Positions 41,060 through 54,248 of a DNA stretch of 64,000 nt are shown here, piece after piece. A program made the translations under genes and the position numbers. The stretch is from contig JAJNNQ010000018.1 of assembly GCA_027886175.1 (NCBI GenBank), forward strand, positions 18,457,001 through 18,521,000, in the 5' to 3' direction. Source of the DNA: Phylloscopus collybita. Its lineage: Eukaryota; Chordata; Aves; Passeriformes; Phylloscopidae. Below the pieces are notes generated by a model that was not told where the DNA came from, did no database searches, and was given only the letters and a program-made list of their open reading frames with translations. Every line of letters begins with the position of its first letter. The first letter of the stretch is position 1.

Positions 41060-44000
41060 GTCTTCAAGATACCTGATGCAGAAAGGGTGCTTGGTTGCTT
41101 TTATTACATAAAAACCTGATTACAGTAATTTTATGTTCAGCAACCTCCGTGATGAGCATATACTGCATCCTCAGATGCCTTTGATGACTTCTGCTGAGGT
41201 TAGTTATCTGTATTTAAGTAATTTCAGGAGGCAATTTCTCTGGAAAAGTAGCTAGTTTCCTCTTCAGTAATATGCTGATTCTAAGTGTGGTGGTGTTTTC
41301 TGCCCTTTGATCTTCTAGCCTTGCATTTCGTAACTGAAATTTCTTTTTCTCCCCATTTCTACCACTTCAGCAGATGGTGGGTCACATCCTACTTTAATCT
41401 GCATGGACCACAGCACCATGCAAATATTACCAGTGTCCTTTACTGCTCATGAGAGAAATGTGTTGCGTGCTGCATTTTGCTGATGCTCTAGAGATTCTCT
41501 GTTTAGGTTTCTCTCTGTTGGAACAGTGCTCTGAAATTAGAATATAATGAATTTGCATATGAACCTGTACTGAGCTTTCAAAATGTACTCTTCCGGTTTT
41601 AAGTGATTATGAAGCACTGTGTATAGTCCTGGATTTTTAAAAAACTTCTAAATTCACCACAGTAACCAGAGCTTTAAATGAGTGGTGGATCGAGGTCTGG
41701 AGTACATCCTAATGTTGTTCCTGGGTTCACTTCACACGCCTCAGTTTCCTCATGAGGAAACACACAGGGACACCACAGCACTGAGCACCCTTGCTTAGCA
41801 GATCTGAGACAGAGCTGCTGCTTTAACTTCCTTCCTACAAAGACTTAATGCATTAGTGGGGACAACATTCATTAAGAGCCCAGTGTCACCTCCTGTTGAA
41901 ATTGTGAGGAAATGATTGCCCTGAGAGCAAGCTGCTGCGGGTGTGCCTCAGCTCTGTGTTAGAGATGGTGGGAGACTGGAGGGGCTGACTTTATTTTCAT
42001 TTGATTCTGCCACTGAACATGCTGCCTTTTTTAGTCTTCAGGTCTGCATAGAACAGGGGTAATGCTCTACCTCTAATGATAGTCACACTATGAGTGGGGG
42101 TCTCTTCACAAAGTTTTGGAAAGAACTCCATTGATTCTGTGTACATTGGAATCCTGTTGGTTCACAGTCCAACCATCTCATAGTAGAGAGAAAATAGGCA
42201 AGAGTGGTGGAGTTAGTGAGCTGAAACATAACATCACAAAGGGCTGCCCACTGCCTGCAGGGAGATCTTCTGGAAAAGGTAAGGGAACACGCTGTGCTTC
42301 ACAGAGTTGCCTTTCTAGTGGAGCCAGTAGAAGGAAGATGAGCAGGATAGGTTGGAAATGGCTTTGTTCGATATAGAAACACATAGTGGAAAGCTTACAT
42401 AGTGTCTTTTCAGATTGGGATCAGTCCCTGCATATTTAATATGACTTAAAAAGGTAGGAGGAATGTTATTGCATCTGTAAAAACCTGAGTCCATAATATG
42501 CTCTCATGTCCAGGCTCTCTCACTTTTTTTTTTACTGAGAAGAAATTGTGTGAATCATACCCAGCAAAAGAGCAGAATGGTATGACAAGGCCAAGTCCAC
42601 TTTTCTATCTGCAGTCACCTTTCCTCAGTGTTGTTTTCCTGAAGCTAATGAGCACTGCTCATATTATTGTGTGATTATAGCTACTTCTTCCCCTTGGGAG
42701 ACCCAAGTCCCTGTGAAAAGTCTCTCAGTCCTAACCAAAACCAGATAAACAGCAATGCTATTCCAGTTCACTGAGTGTGACTGACACGGTATTTGAAATC
42801 ACCACTCAGCCCAGACAGTCAGGAGGGGTAGCTCATACTTCAGGCTGCAAAAAAACCCCACCTCATTACAGCAAGTCTGATCTGTTCTCAGAAAAAAAAA
42901 TAAAAATCTATAGTGGTATCACAAAGATTGGTTTCCGAATGAAAAATTGAGGTTTGACATGAACCTTAGGACTTTTTTATCTTTTGTGACAAGTTCGTAA
43001 AGCAAAAGAGGCCCTTGCAGTCTGTGCTGGAGGCACTAGATGGCAGTGGAAGCACAGCTAAGAAAATAGCTGCCTTACTGGCATAGGGGCCAGCTTTTCC
43101 GAGCCATGAAAAACAAGGAATGAAGGCTGCTTTTCTTCAGAAGAAAGATAAGGCTGAGACTATGGGCGGCCTTCTGTGCACAAAACTCAAAGCTTCCCTT
43201 ACAAGGAATACTAATGCCTCCTTTAATAATTTTGCATCTCCTTAAAGCAGATTAACCTATAAAAACTCAAATGCTTTGTAAAGCATCTATTACCTACAGT
43301 GGTTTGTCTGGATCAAAACAAATTTCTTCATCATTAAATGAAGAAAAAGCCAATTTCCAATTGCTGCCAGGGGCACAGCTTTTGTGTGAGTCTTGGTAAA
43401 TTTTAACTCGTCTTCAAGCTAAGAAAGGATCTGCAGTGATTATTTTTAGAGCACACAATGAGTTTGCTCTTCACTGCTACAGCCTCTATCCTAAAAGCTT
43501 CTGACATGCCAGGGCCCCACTGTCAGGTCTCCCTGCAAGCAGTGTGTGGCTGTGTGTGCTCTGAGACTGTCTGGGAGGGCTGTGCTCCTGCACAGGTGGG
43601 ATCATAGGGTGAAACCCCAGACTTGGGCAAAGGAGAATGCTGTGCTGGAGCTTTTTACAGTGTACAGCTGCAAGATGGTTATTTCCCAGCAGTTTGAGGT
43701 TTTCTGAGGTGTGGGGCTCATGTTTTCTGCTGAAGTTTTAAAATATGAAATCGATAGCTTGGGCAGCTGCAAGGGATGGAGACGCTGTGAGAAAGAAGCA
43801 GCATATTTGTCTGAGAGGATTTTTCATCCAGCGTGGACTTGAGCAAGGCAGTTACTTGCTGCAGAGGGTCTGGAGACAAGGAGAGGCAGTAGCCCTGTAA
43901 ACATGTGAAGGGGGGACGCAAAGGTCACATCTGAAATTGGAACTGGCTGACTTTGGGATGATTGAGAAACTTATGAAAAGGAGGAGGTCAACAGTGTGAA

Positions 44001-47000
44001 AGCAAGGGAGGATGGGTTGGTCCATTATCAGGTGTCTCAGAACATCATAATCTGAAATATGGGAGAGGTAAATGAGCAGTGATTACCAGGAAAGCAATTC
44101 ACTCCCTCATGCCAGGTTTTCAAAAGCTTTATGTGCTGCAGGTTAATAGCCAGCTATTTGCTTTCACTCTGGATTAAGCCCCAGGCGTCCTGAGGTGATG
44201 TCCTTCCCTGTCCCTCACAGACCCCCACGGCCAGGCAGCTCAGCTCTGCACACCGGGATGGGCTATCTCAGCTACCTCAGCCTGTCCAGCAACACCTTAC
44301 TCAAGGAAATCCTTAGTTATGGGTTCCCTGTTTATTTTTCTGTTCCTTTTGCATTATCTTAGAAAGAGCCTACCTGGATGTATGCAGGGACTAGGAAGCA
44401 GAAGGTCTTTGTGTAAATTAAAAGAAAGGTACAAGATCCTGACATGAAAAAGTATTGCTATGCCTTGTCTTTGGAAAAACAAAGTGAGAAATGTTTCTGG
44501 TTTTGACAAAGATTTTTGCAATACCTAGAGGATGTGTGAAACTGAACTGGGGACTGTTCTGTTTTTATGTAAGGTGTCCCTGAGGTTTGTTTCTTTGAAG
44601 GGTGGATATAAAATTCGTGGGGTGGGGAGAATACACAAGGCAAGGAACTTGGTGCTTATTTGTCTTAGGTGGCTCCTAATATCAGCATTTCATGTGAGTT
44701 TCTGTGGGAGAAGAAGATAGTTTTCTGTGGGAGTGTCATGCCCCTCTGTCTAATGAGAGGCAACGATTTTTTGAAAAACTTTAGCAATTTTGATTATTGG
44801 TTTATGATCTTAATACTGTTTGTGTATTTTTTTGTCTGTTCTCTTTATGAAATTCTTAGTGCTGGTTATTTTTACACGCCTTTAGGTGCTCTGTGCTTCT
44901 GGGTCACAGCTTTTTTCCTTGTTTGCTCTGACAGAAAGCAATCTTCAGGAATATCTCAGGTTTTCATTTTGCTTTTCCTTGCTATAACTTAAGTCTCTTG
45001 TGCAAAAGTGAGAAAGAAATGTGGTTACTGAACTTTGACAGGTTTTCCCTTTCACCCACAGTTCTTTGAAGGCAAATTGCTTACCAAAAATGTGCCTGGA
45101 TAAGTGAAGGATATGCAAGAAACTGAAAGAGAGATCCCAAGATATCATGTGGCTTGTTAAGGACGGTGGTTATTTGCAAGTATCTTTGGAGCAGGTGAGT
45201 AACAGGGCCCTGTGTCAGCCAGCAGGATAACACCAGGAGGACTGTGCTTTGTATAACCAGGGCAGGCATGCAGCTTGGCAGCCTGTTAGCAATGTTTTGA
45301 GTAATTTTGAAAAGCTCCTTCTGCATTATTTAGTGAGTGAGTTTTTTAAAGACAGAGCCTTTAGCTCCTGAGAGAGAAGGAAGAGCCCAGGTGAGATGCT
45401 GGTGTAAATCTGTTCTTGCCAGTTGCTGGTGGGGGCTGCTGTGTTCCCCATCAGTAATGAAACTCAGCAGTTTGGGCACGGTGCTGCAGTGCTGGTGGCG
45501 CTTGGGCTGCCCTGTGCTGTGCCCAGAGCACAGAGCTGTGAAGCTGAGGAGGAGGAGTTCTGGTGAGGGAAGAGATGCCAATACCTCTGAGGGCCGTACG
45601 CAATGCTCGGCAGAGCGCAGGCTTCTGAGGGCTGTGATGTGAGAAACACCACACCAAGAGCACGGCTTGTGTCAGCCCCTGGGCCAGGGGAGTGAGCTGG
45701 GGTTCCTGGGAGTAGCTGGCTGAGGAGAAACCCTCTGCTAGCTGTAGGATGTTTTAAGTGAGGCAATGGAGCTAACTCTGGGAGCGAAGACAGGAGTGAC
45801 CTTCGGCAGGAGCTGAGCGTAGTGAGCCCTTCTGCAGATCAGTTCCGTGATTTCTGGTTAGGCTTCATTTGTGCCATCTGTCCTTACAACTCACTTGGTG
45901 AAGAACTCAGACTCAGAAGCCACACTAGTTCACAAAACAATGTGCAAAAGTGAGATAAAAGGCCTAATAATTTTCCCAGATTTTCTTATGCTTGAGGACC
46001 ATAAAAACTTAAAAAGAGGAACTCCATTTTCAGTATGATTCTTTGTTGAATCCACTTGGCACATTTCCCTGTCTTAGGTTCAACCAAAAGCATCAAAACA
46101 AGTGACTTCAGGCATGACTTCCTATGAGTATTTCATGGTAGACATGGGCAGCCCTTTGTAATGCTAATTTTAAAAGTATGTATTACCATTCAAGAGCAGA
46201 GCAGGATTTTTCAGATGGAGTAAAGAAGAACTCACACCAGAGCAACACACAGCCTGGCTGTCGAGTCGGTGGGTCTGGATCTGGACCCTTGCTCTCTGTG
46301 CTTTACTCCTGGAAATTAAACTGACAGTCTATTTTACCATATTGTTGAGGCTGATTGCTGTTTTGGGGAGATACATGAGGCTTGACTCAGGACTCAGCCT
46401 CATCTTATGCTAGTTTACAACTGTTGTCAGATGAGTTATGATATTTGAGATGAGCTGTTGTAAAAACATATGTATGTTCTTAGCTGGCAACAAATTTTAG
46501 TATTTTAATGATGCTTAAGACAGCTCCAGCATTGAGAAGACACCCTATTAAAAACAGTAAATCAAGCTCTGCAAGCATGATAGCTGAATTAGAGTTTGAG
46601 CTATTCCAACGTCTTTGCACTCTGCTTTGTTGCTGATGTGTACACACAGAGACATATAAACTATTTGCAGTTATAGTTTTGCATTTCAGTGTATTGCTCA
46701 CAGCAACAATGTGTTTTAAGCAAACAGCACAATATTGGATCAGTTATCACCAATAAAGCTAGTTAGGCTTCATAAAATCCTCCTCAGTCAGTACATTCCC
46801 TCTTTTCCAAACTGAGTACCTTATAAGCCACAATTGGAAGAAGCATCTTGTAGAAGGACTAAATACCTGAATAATGGCAAAATATGTTTCCCATTTACCA
46901 TTGTCTGATATGGATTAGGGGCTGGGGAGGGAGGTCAAGTAGTAGGGAGTAAAAACTTCTTTTCCTGGTTCTGCATTGAATGATTGTGGCAGTATCCATA

Positions 47001-49230
47001 TATTAACAGTCTGGACAAAGGAAAAATCTCAGGTACTCTGACATGAGAAGGCATCTTGAACTGTGCTCAACCTTAAATTCTTCATTTAGGGAATATGAAT
47101 GTTAAACATCAACCCTAGCTTAGTCTGACAGATGAGGTTTAATTTATGAGCTCTCTGCTCTCTGTGTCAGAGATCTAAACCCGTGTTATCTCTGGCTTCA
47201 GAACAAGCTCAGTAGCTACTTCTCCTCCCCTTTCAGCTTCTCATATTCTCTCTGCATCTCAGACTACAGGTAAACAAAGTCCTTCCATCTTTTGCCTTTC
47301 AACTACACAAGGCAACACTGCTTAAAATTCTGGTCTTTCATACTCCATGAGCCCCTGGGAAGTCAATAAATGTCAAAGAAATGTTGGATTATTTATGTAT
47401 TTATTAGGTCTATGCTACATATCTGAGAAGGCCTTGTGGCATTTGGTCATCACACTCTTAAAAGACATATCATAGGGTAACGGCACTGTACACATATCAA
47501 AAAAATTTAGATGTTTCCCACACTACAATGAATTTGTATTATTCTTGAGACATTAGTGTTGGAAAAGCACTTGCTGCTTCGTGATATCTATTGCCAAATT
47601 ACTTGATCAGTTCTCCTCTTTTTTTATTTTTGTGTGCTTTTTTTAAGGACTCATAAGCAAATTTTAGTGCAAGAAGGAACCAGGCTGGTCTTAGAATTTG
47701 TGCATTTCACACAATAATTTTTCTCTGAACTAGTTTCAAGTCATGAGTGCTCTCTCATAGCAAAGGCAAAAAAGAGAAATCTCATCAGGATGATGATCCT
47801 TAAACCTTTTGGTAGAATTCAGGTAAAGATTTATGACTCTAGCACTGGTGATAGCACCTTTCTGGCTGCACAGCTGGTACCCTGAGATGAATTGCAGTCT
47901 CCACTTATACAGTTGGACCAGGCATACTCTGGCACTCAGCTTTGGCTCATTGCAGATAGGGTCAGCACTGCCTGCCCCACTGAGTTTGAATCAAATGGTG
48001 CAGACAGAAGCTTTCTCTTAAATCTGGATATCCCACCCATGGATGTGACAAGCACTCTGTTGTCATACCCTTCTGTAGTCTCTCTGAAAATCACACAGCA
48101 TCAACAGCCTTTGAAACAGAAGTTATTTGTAGAGACAAGAGATTCCAACCATGGTGGCAGAGGGTCCTAGGGACTCCCCTCTCCCCCTCGCACTGCACCC
48201 GGCCCCATAATTTCTGTGTGTCCCTTGTTTTGACTGTGGGATTTATTTTAGAATTCAGCTGAATTTGTGTTATGGCTCATCTTTTGATTTGGATGGCAAT
48301 AGCAAACTAACACTGTCTCCATTACTGATGTTCCTAATGGAAAGTCAGAACCTGTAGTGTCTGTGGTCTGCACTAAGATTTCAGAGCAGTGTTACATGGC
48401 AAGGGACTACACAGAAAAAGAAATGTGTGGTTTGTATAAAATAAAAAGCCACTCTCCAAAGCTTTCCAATGAGCAGAAAGATGTGAGTCACACACAGCAT
48501 GCTCGTGCTGGACTTGAGAAGAATGGCCACAGACACTGTTGACTAATTCTTTTCCTTTAATGAAAAGCTAATATATGATTGTTATTATCCCAGCAGTAGA
48601 ACTTGCTTTCTAAGTCTTATCTACATTCAGTAAACACCCAATATGTGGTTTATCATCCATAAAGGGACAAAATGTTATGCCTTATGCCTGGATTTAAGCC
48701 AGTAGTTGGTGGGCATTTGAATACTTCGAATACATTGTGCTCAGACTACTGAGCCATATCTTCTGAAATCCATCATCTGCTGCAGTGTGATAGTTAAAGC
48801 TGATAAACTGGTAATGCTTATTTAATGAATTCTAATAACTTGTTTTTATGAGTAATCTGTCAGGAGGCCCCATTCTCTTTATGCATTTGTCCATCGATCT
48901 GTTTACGTGAACAGCTTTCGCTCCGTTATTTACAAATTACTCTCAGATTGTGTTGTTCTCCATTTAGAAAGTGCTGCCATTCAAGTGGACAAGATGATGT
49001 CTTTGATTAGATAATCAATGTCCAGATCATTTATGACTAACAGGAAGTAAATCAGAGGCCTTTCAGAATAGTCCCATGGATATTACTGGCCATTGACATG
49101 TGTGGTGACATGTTTTTTCTCCCAAATCACCCATCTACACAAATACATCATTTATGACTATTTTTAAAATCATAGGAAAAGCTGACATCATGATAAAAGT
49201 AGAGCAAATATCAGCTAATGTTTTATTGGT

Positions 49231-49276
49231 GGGTTTTTTTTTTTTGGGGGGGGGGGTGTTTTGTTTTTTTTTTTTT
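49231..49276 (+). repeat. T12-G11-T homopolymer cluster
   Basis: GGG, then 12 T, 11 G and a second run of T. Such tracts are prone to assembly and length error. Confidence 0.9.
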
Positions 49277-51117
49277 GAGCCTTCTTGATGTGTGTTGGTT
49301 ACTTTGTAGGCCAGGCAGGGACAAAAGAACAGATTGCCCAGGTGATTCTGCAATAAGATATAGTCTAAGTTACATCTGAGGTAGCAAGGAAGAGAAATGT
49401 AAAAGTGAATAGAAGTTACCTCCAAGATATTAAATACAGGCAGATACACATCTTGATGGCGTACTCACTTAGATGGAAACATGTTCACCTAAGTGTGCAT
49501 AAAATATTATTACTTTTTTAATGGGTCAATTTAACAGTAAGCCCAAGAATTCCAAGGTCAATTATTTGTATTTTTCATTACTGTAGATAATAAATAATAT
49601 GGCTGCCAATGTCATTGGGGTAGCATTTTACTGAGTATGAAGGTGGAGTGCTATAGAACTTGCAAGGAGGTGATAATTTCTGGCAACACAAGACTGCAGT
49701 CAACTGGGAAAGGAGTTTATTACTGACAGAATTTTTACTATGCTGGCTGTAAGTTTATTAAGCAGTATACTGCATAATTTCTGTCAGCATATTGTGTCAT
49801 TTTCTGAGCTATATAATAATATTACTTTGAACTTCTAAGTGCCTTCCATTTCTGTAGCTTCCGAAAAAGTTATACCCATCTTAATTGCCATGGCACCTCA
49901 GAGGGGCAAAGAAATATTTTCTTCCTCCTGGGAGATCAATACTACTTTTAGCAGTGAAAGTGAAGGGAAATGAAAGGCTCAAAATCAAGCTAAAGGTTTG
50001 TCAGGACTGGGCTTGCAAAGGAAGCAGAATCTTGTGTCTTAGCTGTTGGATTGACAGGTCTCAAAGCAGCTGGTCTTGGCCACATTTCTGCACAGTACTT
50101 AAGTAAATTCCTTTTTCTTTACTGCTGCAGGGACTGTATTTCCTGCTTCTAGTCTTGGCTTTTGTAGGATTGGGTTCTTTGGGGCAGTATGCTTTCTGGA
50201 GAGTTCTTTGCTCAGAAAAATGTCTGCATTCTTTGAACACTAGTCACCAAACACCCCTCCCCAGAATAACAATGTACATTTACAGGAGTGCCATTTTTCC
50301 TTAGACAGTGATAGAATGGCTTTCCTTCTGTAGTGCAGCACACCTACAGCTTCTCCTGTGACAGCTGGTTGAGTCATCTGAGGGAGAAAGCAGGTGCCTT
50401 TGGCTATCTCAGAATATCTAGAGCACCATCACTTGGGCACCCTCAAGTCCTCAGCACTCATAAGCTGGCCAGGTCTTGGACAGGAAGCTGGAAAACCAGG
50501 ATGCTATAGGCCACTGAGTGGGAGATATCTCTCACTGGCCTATGTACCAGCCAAAGGTAAACAGAGATGTTAGGGTGCTCAGTAACTGTCTGTCAGATTT
50601 GGTATTAGATAAATCCTCATGATATGTAGGACTTGATCTAGTCAGTGTCAGGCTTTGCAACACTCAGGCTCTGAGCCCTGTAATTTGTAATAATGTTTAC
50701 TGTGCTCTGTTTACCTACTTTGATTCTTGATCATGGGTACACAATCTTCTTCATCATTGTTATCTGTGTGATGTGGCTACGTTCCAGCAATGGGTGTGGT
50801 GATCTGGGCCTCTTTCATACAGAGTACTGGGATTACAAGTTTGACATGTGCCCAGTTCTTTGTGAAGCTTCATTCCAAATTGCAGAAACAACCCACCCAC
50901 TTTAGAGTGAAACAATCTCACTTTCTCTTCATGACAGAGCAGGTCACTCAGGACAGAGGGGAGAAAAATATGTCCACCTTCTCTATCCTTCTTATCCTTT
51001 TGCTATAGAACCTTTAAGTCTATTATGTAGTCAGGACCTGTAAGGGTGAGCTGCAGAATCAGGTTTCTCCTTTTTTTCTATCTTTATCTGAGGGCAAAAA
51101 TGAAAGGTTTTTATCAA

Positions 51118-51178
51118 GAGAAAAAAAAAAAAAAAAAAAGAAAAAAAAAAGAAAAAAAAAAGAAAAAAAAAAAAAAGA
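51118..51178 (+). repeat. Poly(A) tract with interspersed G
   Basis: Runs of 9 to 19 A separated by single G residues over about 60 bases, all purine. No flanking element is recognised. Confidence 0.93.
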
Positions 51179-53307
51179 GTAGCATTTTCCCTGTTTATTT
51201 TTTTTTCCATCCCTGTCAATGTTAGGAACATTAAGATTAGGTTTTCTGGTTTGGCTGGAGATTACCTTTAAAAAAAGGGCTAAGGAAGGGATGAGCAGGG
51301 CTCTAGTGGTTCTAGAACAGTCATAATTGAAGAGGTAAGGTCTGGTTTTCTAATAAAGTTTTCTTAATTTTCAGGATTTCTTCATCAAGACACTTTTTCT
51401 CAAGAGTGTTTTCCGTCTCCCTTTTACAGGAACTGAGCAGCAGTTGCTGTTCTGTTCTGTAATATCAGAGTGATAGAGAAATCCTGAGAGCTTTAAAAAT
51501 CTTGGTCAAATTTGATTCGGGAGATATTTGTAGGATTAAATAAATGTATAGACTGAGCATTCGCAACTTGTGGATTTGAGGAAGAGATTTGGGATGAACA
51601 GCACCTCAGTCCTTGTCAAGCTCTAGCAGCTATGTTTCATAAGACTAATGCCTTGCACTTTTGTCTCCCTTAGCTTGTCTATTCTGCCTATTTATCTATT
51701 TTTATTCTAAATAGGACTATTGAAAAACCTGTAGGAAAATATTTTTTTTTTTACTCTTGATAGGTCATATAAAAGCAGTACATATGTTTTATATTGGTGT
51801 AGAAGAGAGGAGAAAAAGTCACTGGGACTTGGTGTTACCCATGAAAATAAGGAACAGAAATAAATCCCAGAGACAGCTATTCCATTCAATAGTCCTTCTT
51901 TTTACAGAAGACCAAATTCAGCAGCCTTGGAAAGAAGGAAGTACTCTTGGCTGATCACAAGTGGAAAAAGTGAGAGAAGGAGATTAAGCCTGAGGATAAA
52001 ACACCTACGTTGATGAGAAATAGGTTAAGTAGTGCTCTTTTCAATTATGTTAGAGCAGTAAGTACTGAAGCCTGATCATTAGCTGAGGCTATAAAATGCC
52101 ACATTTATTGTGTCATTTTGCTTTTAAATATTTGCCCAATGGGCTTGTGAAATGTTTAGCTCTCACTGCCTGAGATTCCCACTGGCTGTCCCAAAGAAAG
52201 CTTCTCTTCCCAGCTTTATACTCAGAAATGTCAAATCCACACCTGCTAGCTCTCTGTCTACTAAAACAGTGCTCAGTACTAACCTTTTTCACCTAGTCCT
52301 TGTGAAGAGAAACATCATGTCTTGCTCACCCTCCTGCTGACCACAAATCTGAGGTGACTCTCTGGGTTCATTGCCAGACAGCCCTCTGGGTCAGTCTGTC
52401 CTGGTGTCTTACTCCTCACTGAACTCTCCAGCCCCCCAAGCTATAATTGACTCAGTTTTTCTCCACAAAATGAGCATGTGACAGCTCTGTTTTATTTCAG
52501 GGCCTGAGCTATTTCTTTATTAATCAAACAGTAACTGTTGTTACCTCATGTGTAGTACTTGTTTAAGTCAATCACCATCAGCCTTCCATCTCCTTTCTTA
52601 CTCCAAAGTATCCTCAAAGTGTCGCATTTTGCTTTGCTAGTCACAAGGTATCAGAACTTCATATTCTGGTACCTGGGGGCCTCAAACAAAAGTAAATCTT
52701 GCTGGTGTGCATCCTTTCTTTGATGTCAAAAGGTTGTCTTGGGGGATTCATACTTAATTAAGCTATTGAGATGTAAGGATTTAACTGTTGTTGCTTTCTG
52801 CAAGAGATCCCTTGGACTTTCTGAGAGTTTCCCTGCAAACAATAACGTGTTTCCACAACAATCTGCATGAATGCTAACTGCTATACAGGATATGTGTTCT
52901 GTGTCTTTGACATATTACGAGTTAAGAACTGGTAATCAGTTTCACAGGAAAGAAATGTGTTCTTTCTGCTGGTATTTTCACTTGTTGTGGGCTATAGCCT
53001 GGCAGACTATTATCCTTTAGCCTGTAACTGGTGACTTCTGTTTGCCAAATAATAACTGACTGAATTCTGACAACACAATGAAGTAAAAAGCAAAGAGCTG
53101 TGAGCCTTGCACTGCCTCCTTTGCGTGTTACTTGATGGCTTTCCTGCTCTGATAATTATCTAATGCAGTAATAGAGAAAAGGTCAGAGTTATTGTGGGGC
53201 TGCTTCTGAACATAACTTTTCAGCTGATTTTTGGCATGTCATGTATATAATCTCCCAGTGATGAATATTTGCGTTTTACTGCCATGATTTAGGAGTGGGT
53301 TGTTGGT

Positions 53308-53336
53308 GTTTGTTTGTTTGTTTGTTTTTTTTTTTT
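53308..53336 (+). repeat. (TTTG)n followed by T run
   Basis: About four TTTG units passing into a run of 13 T. Confidence 0.85.
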
Positions 53337-54029
53337 CCTGTGCTTCAAATGGCTTTCAGTGCTCTTAGCAAAATATGTTTTGCAGAAATGCAATGTACTT
53401 TCTGAGTTCATTTTAGAAATTTGATTTTTTTCTTCCCCTTCACTTCTGGTGTCAGTCTGGTGTAGGGGCAACACTAAGGAAGTTGGAGAATAGGAAAGGA
53501 ATATGTAGATTTGTAACTTAATAAGAATGAAGAATGTAGTTCAGTTTATAATATCATCCAAAATTTTACTTCTCTACAGAGATTAATGTTCAGAGGTTTT
53601 TCAACCTGTGTTGGACAACACATGGCATGAGGGGTGCTCAGGAGTGTTTGTTTTGATGGTGCTTGCAGTGGTTTTGTCTCAGAAGCAGTGTTAGTATGCA
53701 GGGCAAACCATACATCTGGTTTCACTCATCTTGCCTGAGAGCCAGTTCAGTGCCTTGTGGGGAAAGGTTTAGAATAGTGGAGATGGTAACAGCTTTTATA
53801 AGTTAAAGACAGGGTTTAAATGTCTCTTCAGGGACATCTGTATGCCCGGCATGTGCCACTTTGGATTCAGGCGATGGACTCATTTCCAGAGTGGTGAGCA
53901 CACACGTAGGGCTGTGGAGACAGGAAGTGCTTTAGGGGGTTGCATCTTCTTGCAGACAGATCTTGTATCATCTGTCTGAAGTGTGGGCACCGTTGGTGCC
54001 ACAATTCAGGAGTTTGGAGCCTTAAGCCT

Positions 54030-54183
54030 GACAGTATTTTAGAGGCGTTTGGACAATGCCCTTAATAATTTAACTTTTTATCAGCCTTGAATTGGTTAGA
54101 GAGTTGGACTAGATGATTATTGTAGCTAGATCCCAAATGAAATATTCTATTATAATCTGAGGTCCCTTCCAATTGAAACAATA
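54030..54183 (+). mobile_element. Short CR1 LINE 3' fragment, sense orientation
   Basis: The stretch holding ttggactagatgattattgt and then aggtcccttccaattgaaac is the sense version of the CR1 3' terminus. It runs straight into a pentanucleotide array where CR1 normally has its short terminal repeats. The left edge is uncertain because the copy is diverged. Confidence 0.7.
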
Positions 54184-54248
54184 TATTCTATTCTATTCTA
54201 TTCTATTCTATTCTATTCTATTCTATTCTATTCTATTCTATTCTATTC
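54184..54248 (+). repeat. (TATTC)13 pentanucleotide microsatellite
   Basis: Thirteen perfect TATTC units (equivalent to ATTCT) directly follow a CR1 3' end. The array probably grew from the CR1 terminal repeats. Confidence 0.97.

Larger units (their letters stand above)
37801..54029. other. Intergenic region downstream of GALC, no gene recognised
   Basis: About 16 kb of mostly unique AT-rich DNA. Open frames are short (about 110 codons or fewer), overlap on opposite strands, lack recognisable domains and have no consistent splice partners. A somewhat GC-richer patch at 45340-45760 gives several overlapping frames of low-complexity type. Non-coding transcripts or enhancers cannot be excluded. 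Confidence 0.65.

Noticed and set aside
45337..45766. GC-richer patch with four overlapping frames of 70-101 codons
   Set aside because: Frames occur on both strands with compositional bias only; no domain, splice pattern or promoter was recognised.
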